64,000 bases of DNA from an uncultured Ruminiclostridium sp. (GTDB lineage: Bacteria > Bacillota > Clostridia > Oscillospirales > Ruminococcaceae), in the NCBI GenBank assembly GCA_947627695.1, contig CANQXF010000003.1:1-64000 (forward strand). The letters are read 5' to 3'. The translations under genes and the position numbers were made by a program. Positions 42,710-53,315 of this stretch are shown in pieces. Below the pieces are notes generated by a model. That model was not told where the DNA came from. It did no database searches and was given only the letters and a program-made list of their open reading frames with translations. Numbering within the stretch: the first letter of the stretch is position 1; the number at the start of each line of letters is the position of its first letter.

Positions 42710-43471
42710 TCAAATTTTTGACTCAACATTCTCCTCGTCGCCCCAGCGTGTTCTGAAGAACTTATTTCTGTATTCCTTTGGAGTCATCTTGGTGAATGAT
42801 TTAAAAACCTGAATAAAATAGCTTTCAGAATTAAAGCAGAGATAATTTGAAATTTCCGTGCAGGTATATTCCGAGTATTTCAGCATATTTTCCGCCGCCT
42901 CTACCTTTTTCTGGGCGATATACTGAGAAAGCGTCACACCTGTTTCCTTTTTGAACAGCTTTGAAAGGTACGAACTGCTCAGATCGGCAGTTTTGGCAAG
43001 GTCGGAAAGTGACATTTTGCTGTGAAGATGATTATAAATATAGTCTATGCAGATAGTTACGGGTCTTGAATATAAATGGTGCTTGACTATCATATGCATA
43101 CGGTGGGTGAAATCCTCCGCCACCTCTTTATGTATAACGTGTATCTCCTGTTCCGTCTGACATTTGTCCAGCCTTTGAATGTAAATATCACTCAGATTAT
43201 ATGCAGTTTCCATTGTCATTCCGCCTTCAATGGCGTATCTTGTGATGAAAGCTATCGTTATGATAAGGTGATACTTTAGGTTTCGCAGTTTGTCGTCGCT
43301 GAGCTTTCCCATGCCCTCTACTCCCAAAGGCTTGAAAAGCCGCTTCATTTCTTCTTCATTTCCCGCTTTTATGCTTTGGAAAAATGCCATTTCACGTTCA
43401 TAAGGCATATGCTCTATCATATATTCACGATTATTAAAAGCTGTTTTTGCCAGATCCTTTTCGGTACTCAT
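42710..43471 (-). CDS. AraC-family transcriptional regulator
   Basis: A 253-residue regulator. The C-terminal 100 residues hold the double helix-turn-helix: MSLSDLAKTADLSSSYLSKLFKKETGVTLSQYI and then EISNYLCFNSESYFIQVFKSFTKMTPKEYR. The N-terminal part is helical and unlike the AraC cupin, similar to many Clostridia sugar regulators. Divergent from the GH2 gene with 157 bases between them. It is the only regulator in the glucan locus and is the likely reader of the repeated TTGATAT motif. A possible own promoter is TTGCAA-17-TAAACT upstream. Confidence 0.9.
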   Translation of the reverse strand: MSTEKDLAKTAFNNREYMIEHMPYEREMAFFQSIKAGNEEEMKRLFKPLGVEGMGKLSDDKLRNLKYHLIITIAFITRYAIEGGMTMETAYNLSDIYIQRLDKCQTEQEIHVIHKEVAEDFTHRMHMIVKHHLYSRPVTICIDYIYNHLHSKMSLSDLAKTADLSSSYLSKLFKKETGVTLSQYIAQKKVEAAENMLKYSEYTCTEISNYLCFNSESYFIQVFKSFTKMTPKEYRNKFFRTRWGDEENVESKI

Positions 43472-43530
43472 AATGTTTTCCTTTCCAAATCAAGAGCAGA
43501 TAACTTATAATTACAGTTTATCATAGCTGA

Positions 43531-43545
43531 TTGATAATTGCAAGA
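43531..43545. promoter_or_regulatory. Candidate regulator site between araC-type gene and GH2
   Basis: TTGATAATTGCAAGA closely matches TTGATATTGCAAAA upstream of the binding-protein gene (40053). On the minus strand its TTGCAA half is the -35 of the regulator's possible promoter, which would suit autoregulation. Confidence 0.4.
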
Positions 43546-43562
43546 AAAATTTTATATTTATC

Positions 43563-43591
43563 TTGTCTTATCAGCGAAAATATACTATAAT
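43563..43591 (+). promoter_or_regulatory. Promoter of the GH2 gene
   Basis: TTGTCT, 17-base spacer, perfect TATAAT, 37 bases before ATG 43629. Confidence 0.65.
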
Positions 43592-43598
43592 TAGGTAA

Positions 43599-46622
<3,024 letters not shown>

Positions 46623-46627
46623 AAAGA

Positions 46628-46656
46628 AAAGCTCTGAGAAAAATTCTCAGAGCTTT
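46628..46656. terminator. Bidirectional terminator
   Basis: A 13-bp stem AAAGCTCTGAGAA/TTCTCAGAGCTTT with a 3-base loop between the convergent GH2 and surface-protein genes. Confidence 0.9.
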
Positions 46657-46665
46657 CTTATTGGA

Positions 46666-49600
46666 TTAAGAACGCTTTTTGCTTACGAACAGCAAAGATG
46701 CTGCTCCGGCGGTAAGTATTAGAATCTGAATAAGGCTGTTGGCAGTATTTGGATTATCATTTGTATTTCCGCCGCCGCTTTCAGAATCGCTGTCTGTATC
46801 AGCCGGCTCTGATGATGTGGTATTATCGTCGGTGTTGTCAGGTTCGTCAGTCTCAGGCGGATTTGTCGGAGACGAGGGTTCGGTATCCGTTGAAGTATCC
46901 GTGCTCGGCTCTTCAGGTTCTTCTGCGCCGCATACCTCACATTTTCCGTCCACAAATTTGTGTTCCGTCATAGGGAGCGTTTCACCCTTTGAAACCGTTT
47001 CACCGCATACCGTGCAAATCTCATCACCTGAATATCCTGTTTCTGTGCAAGTGGCGTCCTTCTGATTCTTTAACTCGGTTTTGTGACCGAGGGCGTCAAT
47101 TACAGTTCCTTTTTCTATCACTTCCTGGCAAACTGTGCAGACCGTATCGCCTGTGTAACCGTCTTCAGTGCAGTTAGCGTCTTTCTTGTTCTGGATTTCT
47201 GTAACGTGTCCCTTTGCCTCTGTTTCGCGTTTTTCAACAAAACCGCAGAGAGTACACTCACGTTTTTCCAGCCCATTTTCAGTACAGGTTGCTTCCTTGT
47301 CTACCGTCCATTCACCGAACACATGCTTGCAGTCAACAACTTCTACCTTGACCGTTCCTTCAGCCTTTGCGGCCGTTGCGTTTGAGGCGGTTATAACTTC
47401 CAATGTGTATTCGCCTGCGTCTGCATAATCTGCATTCTGAACTGTCAGATCTTTTGACTTTTGACCTTCAAGCAGCTTGCCGTCCTTATACCATTGATAA
47501 GTTTCAATTGCACCTTCTGTTTTGCTTGTAACGGTCGGAGTGATAACGAGATTTTCTCCCACTGTTACAGACTGAGTATCATATTCAAATTCTATTTCAG
47601 CGGGCAGAGCGTGAGGCAGGACCACTGATTCATTTCTTTCTTTATCCTTTTCAACTACGGTTTCAGCCGCAAACTTTACGTCTATTATACCGTTGGATTC
47701 AGCCAAGTCATCATAGCTTACAGTTATCTCAGCCTTTGTTTTGCCGTTTGCTTCAGCATAATATTCACCTGCAACGGCAACGCTGTCGATAACATATCCT
47801 TCCTGAGCAGTGATCGAAAGCGTTTTGCTTTCTCCCTTGCTCAAAGTGAATATGTTTTCTGCGCCTTTGACTTCACCGCCCTCTGTTGCGGAAAGCAAAA
47901 CTGTTTTATCTGCATTACTTTCTTTTTCTTCGTTTTCAGGAACTGCAACAATAGCGAACGGGCTGAAAGATTTGCAGATAATTACCAGACCGTATTTGGT
48001 GATAACACACGGTATCTCTTCAACGCCTGTGATATTTCCCGATTCATCTTTAAAGAAGTGATATACTTTAAATGTTACTCCCTCGTCCTCGGGACCGTAG
48101 CCTTCAGGGAAACCAAGCTGTATTCTAACACCGTCTCCCGTGGAGATGACCTGAAGATTGCAGATAGAAAGATTGATATTGTAAGTTTGCTGTGACAATA
48201 TTTCTTCTCCGCTTTCGTCCTCTATCATATCCAGCATTTCGTCTGTCTGTGAATGAGTAGGCTCTGTAACTACAAGCACCATTCTGCTGCGCAGCTCGTC
48301 TGCTATTTCCTCTCCGCTTGCACTTTGCCAGTCGGTGGTATCAACGTCAAAGTTTTCCATAAGGGAGGGTTTGCCGAACAGGTTCCACTGTATTCCCTGA
48401 GAACGGTAAGCGCAAACCGCGCACTGTCCGCAGACGTAGTAAGCAAAATCTCTCGGTGCCTTCAGGCTCTTGCTGCCGATAAGACCCTTTATGGAGAAAT
48501 TGTAGTTTACCGAGTCATCAAGCCACATTTCGCTGGGCGTAAAGTCAAATTCTATCGTGCTTTCTCCGTCCCACTTGAAGTTTTCTATCTTGCTGTTTTC
48601 TTCTGCCGAATCGCCTGCGCCGTTGTTATGTGCGTTTGTTGCAGTAAGAATATAGTAAGGTTCAACGTTTTCGTCTTCAAGTTTAAGCACATCGTCATAT
48701 GTTGCCACAACATGATATGTTTTGCCATAATATATTCTTCCGCTGTTGCTCGGGGTTATCTTGCTGACAACAGGAGCTCTTACATAGGAACCTGAGGGGT
48801 TGTATATACTTCCTGTATAGGATTCAAACAGCATGGGGTCGCCATGATAAGAAAAATCGGGCGATGTGGTATTTTTGTCATATGCGGGAGGAGCAATATC
48901 CGTTACCGCAAATTCAACATAGTTGATATGAGGGAAGGGAAGAATAACTTCCGTATCGGTGTCCGTAATAGCAGGATAAATTTCTGGGAGGATATATCCC
49001 CATTCGCCTATGTCCCATTCGTCTGTCTGCTCATAGTAGATAGACGTTTTGCAAAGAAGATATTTTCCTTGCTCGGCAGCTTTGGCAACGCCCATTCCGT
49101 AATAGCTTACATAGAATATTCCTGCTTCAAGGTCTTCAAATTCTCCGTCGCTTTTGTATTTGACTGAGAGACCGTTGTAATTGGAAACTTCCTTTACGTT
49201 AAAGCTGTCAGGGTTGAGCGCAGGGTATTCAAACTCAAATTCAGCAGGCGACATAATGCCGCTGGGTACGTGCTGTCTGCTTATAACCGATTCGCCGACG
49301 AGCATATAATTCTGATTTTCATATCCGTCTATGCCGTTAACTCCGTTTTTGCTTTTCGGGTCGTCCATTGTAGTATCAACAGCATACCATGCGTTGTCTA
49401 TCTGAACCTCGCACCACATATGAAGCTCAGGAACGTTTTCGCTATGCCTAAATATGCCGTTTACAAGAACGCAGGGTATTCCCAGACGATCCATTACTGC
49501 TTTGAAAGCTCTTGAATAACCCTCACATACTCCTTCGCCCTTTACCAAGGCGCCGTAAGCAGTACGGATAAATCCTGTATTTTCAGGCTTGCAGGCGTTT

Positions 49601-50223
49601 TCAAGGCGATATGAAACGTGATTGGTTATGTAATCGTGAACAAATTCTATTTGTTTTTGCGTCAGGTTTTCTTTTTCTTCAGCAGTTATTTTTTTAGCTT
49701 CATCTACTATCTTGCCAATTGCACTATCGTATTCCGAAATTGCTTTGTCCACCTGATCCTTATTGGAAATGCCTTCTGTATAGTAATCGCTTATTCTTCC
49801 TGAGCCCAGGTATATGTGATATTTTTCATCGTCGTTGGTAACTCTTATTGAAAGCTTTGAAAAGTCAACATAGAAAATATCGGCGTGATCAGCATAAAAA
49901 GCGTCTCTTGCAGCACCAAACATTTTCATTGTCTGTGTACTTCCTTCAGCAAACGCTTCTGCTTGTTCATTGGAAAAATGTCCGTTGGCTATAAGGTCAT
50001 AATCTCCATTTCCTGTTTTGAAAATTCCTGTTTCATTCATTTTTTCCATTGCGTCATAAAACACCTTTGCATCATCGGGCAGCTGATAATAAAAATAATG
50101 TTCAGCGCTGTCCTGAGATGCATAAACAGTATTTCCCAATGGATGAACAGGGAATACAGCAGTTGCTGTTACTGCCAAAGCAGTTGCTGTGATAATTGCC
50201 GTGATCTTTGTCAGTTTTTTCAT
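46666..50223 (-). CDS. Large surface protein with transglutaminase-like domain, Ig-like domain and Cys repeats
   Basis: A 1185-residue exported protein. A signal peptide covers residues 1-37. The transglutaminase/papain-like core has its triad: Cys233 (GEGVCEGYSRAF), His268 (ELHMWCEV), Asp283 (YAVDTTMDD). Central beta domains follow, an Ig-like domain near 875-960 (TYQWYKDGKLLEG), then three to four repeats at 965-1100 of the type ATCTENG..CTLCG, with CxxC pairs that could bind zinc. An acidic S/T/D/P linker leads to NPNTA (1157), a membrane span and KKRS, a sortase-like tail. I use ATG 50223 with GAGG upstream, not 50310. It may cross-link or cut wall peptides; the substrate is unknown. Confidence 0.85.
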   Translation of the reverse strand: MKKLTKITAIITATALAVTATAVFPVHPLGNTVYASQDSAEHYFYYQLPDDAKVFYDAMEKMNETGIFKTGNGDYDLIANGHFSNEQAEAFAEGSTQTMKMFGAARDAFYADHADIFYVDFSKLSIRVTNDDEKYHIYLGSGRISDYYTEGISNKDQVDKAISEYDSAIGKIVDEAKKITAEEKENLTQKQIEFVHDYITNHVSYRLENACKPENTGFIRTAYGALVKGEGVCEGYSRAFKAVMDRLGIPCVLVNGIFRHSENVPELHMWCEVQIDNAWYAVDTTMDDPKSKNGVNGIDGYENQNYMLVGESVISRQHVPSGIMSPAEFEFEYPALNPDSFNVKEVSNYNGLSVKYKSDGEFEDLEAGIFYVSYYGMGVAKAAEQGKYLLCKTSIYYEQTDEWDIGEWGYILPEIYPAITDTDTEVILPFPHINYVEFAVTDIAPPAYDKNTTSPDFSYHGDPMLFESYTGSIYNPSGSYVRAPVVSKITPSNSGRIYYGKTYHVVATYDDVLKLEDENVEPYYILTATNAHNNGAGDSAEENSKIENFKWDGESTIEFDFTPSEMWLDDSVNYNFSIKGLIGSKSLKAPRDFAYYVCGQCAVCAYRSQGIQWNLFGKPSLMENFDVDTTDWQSASGEEIADELRSRMVLVVTEPTHSQTDEMLDMIEDESGEEILSQQTYNINLSICNLQVISTGDGVRIQLGFPEGYGPEDEGVTFKVYHFFKDESGNITGVEEIPCVITKYGLVIICKSFSPFAIVAVPENEEKESNADKTVLLSATEGGEVKGAENIFTLSKGESKTLSITAQEGYVIDSVAVAGEYYAEANGKTKAEITVSYDDLAESNGIIDVKFAAETVVEKDKERNESVVLPHALPAEIEFEYDTQSVTVGENLVITPTVTSKTEGAIETYQWYKDGKLLEGQKSKDLTVQNADYADAGEYTLEVITASNATAAKAEGTVKVEVVDCKHVFGEWTVDKEATCTENGLEKRECTLCGFVEKRETEAKGHVTEIQNKKDANCTEDGYTGDTVCTVCQEVIEKGTVIDALGHKTELKNQKDATCTETGYSGDEICTVCGETVSKGETLPMTEHKFVDGKCEVCGAEEPEEPSTDTSTDTEPSSPTNPPETDEPDNTDDNTTSSEPADTDSDSESGGGNTNDNPNTANSLIQILILTAGAASLLFVSKKRS

Positions 50224-50281
50224 GCTTGTTACCTCAACTCTGTAATAATAAATAATGGACTTTAGGTTACTCGGTATTTTG

Positions 50282-50310
50282 ATTATAATCTTAATAAAAC
50301 GCTTTGTCAA
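50282..50310 (-). promoter_or_regulatory. Consensus promoter of the large surface-protein gene
   Basis: Minus strand TTGACA (50310-50305), 17 bases, TATAAT (50287-50282), about 58 bases before the ATG. It supports the ATG 50223 start. Confidence 0.9.
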
Positions 50311-50606
50311 TAGGCTTTGAACGGATTTGGAGGCTTTTTGATTTTTTACCTGTTTTTGGATAGTTTATCAGTAGAAATATACAAAAATGTAACATAACAA
50401 AGTAATATATCCCTATTATATAAGGACAGACCGTTGAACACAGGTTACATTTTATTTTTTCATTTCATAAAATAATATTTTTATATGTAACCGCAATAAA
50501 ACCCTTGGTGACAAAAGTATATACCATATATATTAGATAATTGATAATTATTATCCCAAAAACATAAGTTGCTATCAAAATGCTCAAACAAAATTCAAAA
50601 AAACTA
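50311..50606. other. A+T-rich intergenic region with a Fur-box-like palindrome
   Basis: No gene is seen. It contains an inverted repeat GGTTACAT (50443-50450) and ATGTAACC (50485-50492), a third ATGTAACA at 50388-50395, and TGATAATTATTATCC at 50542-50556, which matches the classical Fur 7-1-7 consensus TGATAATNATTATCA at all but one defined position. A weak promoter-like TTGGTG-16-TATATA lies just before it. Confidence 0.4.
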
Positions 50607-50635
50607 TTGACAACTGATAAAAAGTTTGTTATAAT
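50607..50635 (+). promoter_or_regulatory. Consensus promoter of the tRNA cluster
   Basis: TTGACA, 17-base spacer, TATAAT, 27 bases before tRNA-Lys. Confidence 0.9.
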
Positions 50636-50662
50636 ATTAACGTTGCAAATTTGGCAAAGTGC

Positions 50663-50738
50663 GATCCACTAGCTCAGGCGGCAGAGCACCTGCCTTTTAA
50701 GCAGGGTGTCCCGGGTTCGATTCCCGGGTGGATCACCA
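50663..50738 (+). tRNA. tRNA-Lys (anticodon TTT)
   Basis: A 76-base tRNA with acceptor stem GATCCAC/GTGGATC and encoded ACCA end. The anticodon stem CCTGC/GCAGG holds the loop CTTTTAA. T arm CCGGGTTCGATTCCCGG is perfect. Confidence 0.95.
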
Positions 50739-50778
50739 GCGGTCACCCGCTTCTTAATCAACGGTAAAACCGCCTAAT

Positions 50779-50855
50779 GCGCCAATAGCTCAGTTGGTTA
50801 GAGCAACCGGCTCATAACCGGTCGGTCCGGGGTTCGAGTCCCTGTTGGCGCACCA
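50779..50855 (+). tRNA. tRNA-Met (anticodon CAT, elongator type)
   Basis: A 77-base tRNA with acceptor stem GCGCCAA/TTGGCGC, ACCA end, anticodon stem ACCGG/CCGGT and loop CTCATAA. The first pair is a normal G-C, which argues against initiator tRNA. A CAT anticodon could also belong to a lysidine-modified Ile tRNA; I favour Met. Confidence 0.85.
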
Positions 50856-50892
50856 CTCTTCTTTTCGCCGCTCCGAAAGGAGCGGTTTCCGC

Positions 50893-50918
50893 ATTGAAAA
50901 GGCGAAAGCCTTTTCAAT
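50893..50918 (+). other. GAAA-loop hairpin before tRNA-Trp
   Basis: An 11-bp stem ATTGAAAAGGC/GCCTTTTCAAT with a GAAA tetraloop ends 2 bases before tRNA-Trp; another GAAA-loop hairpin (CCGCTCC/GGAGCGG) lies just upstream. They may guide precursor processing between tRNAs; neither has a long T run. Confidence 0.6.
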
Positions 50919-50920
50919 AC

Positions 50921-50994
50921 AGGGGTGTGGTTCAATGGTAGAATAGGGGTCTCCAAAACCTTTGACGTGGGTTCGATTCCTACCACCCCTGCCA
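50921..50994 (+). tRNA. tRNA-Trp (anticodon CCA)
   Basis: A 74-base tRNA with acceptor stem AGGGGTG/CACCCCT, G73 and encoded CCA. The loop CTCCAAA gives anticodon CCA. Two G-T pairs occur in the anticodon stem. Confidence 0.9.
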
Positions 50995-51133
50995 CCAGCG
51001 TGACGCTGGACTCAATACGCTCCTAGTACACGGGAGCGTATTTTTATGTTCATCACTCAAAAATCTTTTGGTAACAATATCACAGCGGCTGAGCCGCTTA
51101 GGCACGCTCTCGGATAACGGGAGCGTGCTTTTT
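50995..51133 (+). repeat. tRNA-downstream modular repeat, copy B (tandem terminators)
   Basis: Directly after the CCA of tRNA-Trp lie: hairpin CCAGCG-TGA-CGCTGG (50995-51009), a terminator stem ATACGCTCC/GGGAGCGTAT with T5 (51014-51045), a 36-base box at 51049-51084 (TTCATCACTCAAAAAT, GGTAACAATATCACA), hairpin GCGGC-TGA-GCCGC (51085-51097) and a second terminator GCACGCTC/GAGCGTGC with T5 (51102-51133). Box, TGA-loop hairpin and terminator recur after tRNA-Leu at 31.86-32.0 kb in the same direction relative to the tRNA. Confidence 0.75.
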
Positions 51134-51189
51134 ATATCTTCGACAAAAATCTATTCTGACGACAAAGCACACTGCAATAAAGCTGAAAC

Positions 51190-51220
51190 AAAAATGCTCC
51201 CATAAAACGGGAGCATTTTT
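51190..51220. terminator. Third, bidirectional terminator after the tRNA cluster
   Basis: A 12-bp stem AAAAATGCTCCC/GGGAGCATTTTT lies between the tRNA cluster and the ABC gene on the other strand. Confidence 0.9.
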
Positions 51221-51235
51221 AATATTCACTTTATT

Positions 51236-51922
51236 TTAACCTGTTACTTCTGTAATTTTACCGTTTGATATACTTAAAACTCGTTTACATTTTTTTGCCA
51301 CATCATCGTCGTGAGTTACAATTATGACTGTTGTTCCTGCCTTATTTAGCTCAAAAAGCAGATTTAAGATGGATTCTGCCGTTTCAGAGTCCAACGCTCC
51401 CGTAGGCTCGTCCGCCAGTATCAGCTTTGGCTCGCTTACTATTGCCCTTGCAATCGCAGCCCTTTGCTTCTGCCCGCCTGAAAGGCAGGAGACTTTCTTT
51501 TTGGCAAGCTCGGAAATACCTGTCATTTCAATTGCCTTAACAGCAGCTTTACGGCGCTGTCCGAATTTCACGCTGCTGCCGAAATACAGAGGAGTCATCA
51601 CGTTTTGAAGAACTGTTTCCTCTTCTATAAGGGCATAATCCTGAAATACAAAGCTTATCTCACTGCCCCTTAACGCCGAGCGTTTCTTGTCAGACAGCTT
51701 GCTTGTATCAGCGCCGCAAAAGAGATATTTTCCGCTGTCAAATCCGTCCACGCAGCCTAATATATTCAGCAGGGTGGACTTTCCCGAACCGCTTTTTCCG
51801 ATAATGGCTGTCATTTCGCCTTTTTCTACCGTGAGGTCTAAACCCTCAAGCACCTTTAACATACTCTTATCGCCGTTTTTATAGCTTTTGCAAAGCCCGC
51901 TTATCTCTATTATTTTTTCCAT
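51236..51922 (-). CDS. ABC transporter ATPase (MacB/LolD-like)
   Basis: A 228-residue ATP-binding protein. Walker A is IGKSGSGKST (about 41-50), signature VSCLSGGQKQRAAIARAI, Walker B LILADEPTGALD, switch His in IIVTHDD. The GALDSET wording is typical of the MacB/LolD/FtsE group that works with FtsX-like permeases; the two next genes encode such permeases. The set probably exports or extracts a peptide or lipid-like compound, such as an antimicrobial peptide. Confidence 0.95.
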   Translation of the reverse strand: MEKIIEISGLCKSYKNGDKSMLKVLEGLDLTVEKGEMTAIIGKSGSGKSTLLNILGCVDGFDSGKYLFCGADTSKLSDKKRSALRGSEISFVFQDYALIEEETVLQNVMTPLYFGSSVKFGQRRKAAVKAIEMTGISELAKKKVSCLSGGQKQRAAIARAIVSEPKLILADEPTGALDSETAESILNLLFELNKAGTTVIIVTHDDDVAKKCKRVLSISNGKITEVTG

Positions 51923-51923
51923 T

Positions 51924-53315
51924 TTATCCCACCTTCAGATTTTCTATCGGAGTTTTCTTTTTTATGAAAATAAACGGTATGAGCGAGGCGATTGCCGAAA
52001 CCGCCAGTCCCACAAGAAAAATAACTGCCGCAGTTGTAAAGTTCGTTGTATATACAGTCAGAAATCCTTTTATATCGTTTCCACTTAAGCAAAACTTGAT
52101 GATCAGCAATACGCCGAGGAACATCATAAAGCTGATACCGTACGTAACGGCAAAATAGGTAAAATATATCATGACGCTTTTCATAAAGCCGCAGCCGTTC
52201 AGGCGGTATATAGCCATCTGCTTTGTCAGCTTTCTTATATTCAGAAATGAAACGCATATAATGGAGATCAGCGAAAGTCCCGCCAAGGTATAACACAGAA
52301 AGAATTCGTTGTTGAACTCATTGTCGGCCACGTCTTTGGTTTTTTGTATGATATCGCTTCCTAAGGTACAAAAGCCTGCTGCTTTGGCGTCGGCGCAAAA
52401 AGCCTGTATTCTTTCCACAGGAGCATTGTTTTTGAAATAATACAACGCAGTCCCGTTACAAAAATCAAAATCCCCGAAAAGCTCCTCGTTGTACGGGAAA
52501 AATATGCAGGTACGCTCTCTGCTGTCGGATAAGCTGAAGGTGTTCCTCACGTCATTCGTCAAAGTCCCGTATTGATTTCCAAGGAAAAAGGTAAAAGGCT
52601 CTATGCTGTCAATTATACCTACCACCTTGCATTTTAAGGTCATTTCTTTTGGAGGGATAATTTTGCCGATTTGCTGAACGTGCATATATGCGGAAACATC
52701 AAGCTCTACCGTTTCACCCAATTTATATAAAGGAAAATCCACAGGATATCCCTCACTGTCTTTAATTACTTCTCCCGTATCGTCATATTTGGGAAAATAA
52801 ACAGGTCTGCCGTTTTTGTCCGCAATGAGATTTCCGTCCATATCGTATTTAGGCGTCAATTCGCCGTTAAATACCACTATGGGATAATATCCGTCTTTTT
52901 CTGCGCTGTCAAAGAGCCATTCTCCTTCACCCTGTATTCCTTTTTTCATATAGGAGGCAGTTATTTGGTCAAAAACATAAAATGAACCGTCAGCGTGATC
53001 GGCTGAATAGCAGCTGAAGTTCATCATTTTTGAAATTCCTTCTATTATATCTTCGTTATCTTTTGCAACAGCGTTCATTTTTTCTACGTCTTCCGCTTTT
53101 AAATTTCCGTTTTCGTCCCTTGCTCCACCCATATACATAAGAGAGTTATTCAGCGGTGTGTCCTTAAAAAAGTCATAGTCGTAATACATTTGGTGCAGAA
53201 TATTGTATGTAACGTTTGTCACCAAACAGGCGAGGCAAAGAATTATCATAACCATTATGTTGGAAACCATATTCTTTTTCCACAGATTTTTTGCAAGGTT
53301 CAGTATAGTCAGCAT
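51924..53315 (-). CDS. FtsX-like ABC permease (second)
   Basis: A 463-residue permease: one N-terminal helix (about 17-40), a large external domain of some 270 residues, then three helices in the last 140 residues (AGLSLISIICVSFLNIRKL, VMIYFTYFAVTYGISFMMFLGVLLII, AAVIFLVGLAVSAIASLIPFIF). This is the MacB/FtsX topology. The start is ATG 53315 with AGGAGGAGCG upstream; the longer frame to 53426 runs inside the previous gene. Its start overlaps the stop of the upstream permease (TAATG). Confidence 0.85.
   Translation of the reverse strand: MLTILNLAKNLWKKNMVSNIMVMIILCLACLVTNVTYNILHQMYYDYDFFKDTPLNNSLMYMGGARDENGNLKAEDVEKMNAVAKDNEDIIEGISKMMNFSCYSADHADGSFYVFDQITASYMKKGIQGEGEWLFDSAEKDGYYPIVVFNGELTPKYDMDGNLIADKNGRPVYFPKYDDTGEVIKDSEGYPVDFPLYKLGETVELDVSAYMHVQQIGKIIPPKEMTLKCKVVGIIDSIEPFTFFLGNQYGTLTNDVRNTFSLSDSRERTCIFFPYNEELFGDFDFCNGTALYYFKNNAPVERIQAFCADAKAAGFCTLGSDIIQKTKDVADNEFNNEFFLCYTLAGLSLISIICVSFLNIRKLTKQMAIYRLNGCGFMKSVMIYFTYFAVTYGISFMMFLGVLLIIKFCLSGNDIKGFLTVYTTNFTTAAVIFLVGLAVSAIASLIPFIFIKKKTPIENLKVG

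Noticed and set aside
50443-50492. GGTTACAT/ATGTAACC inverted repeat as ends of a small transposable element
   Set aside because: The repeat is only 8 bp with a 34-base A+T-rich centre and I saw no target-site duplication.
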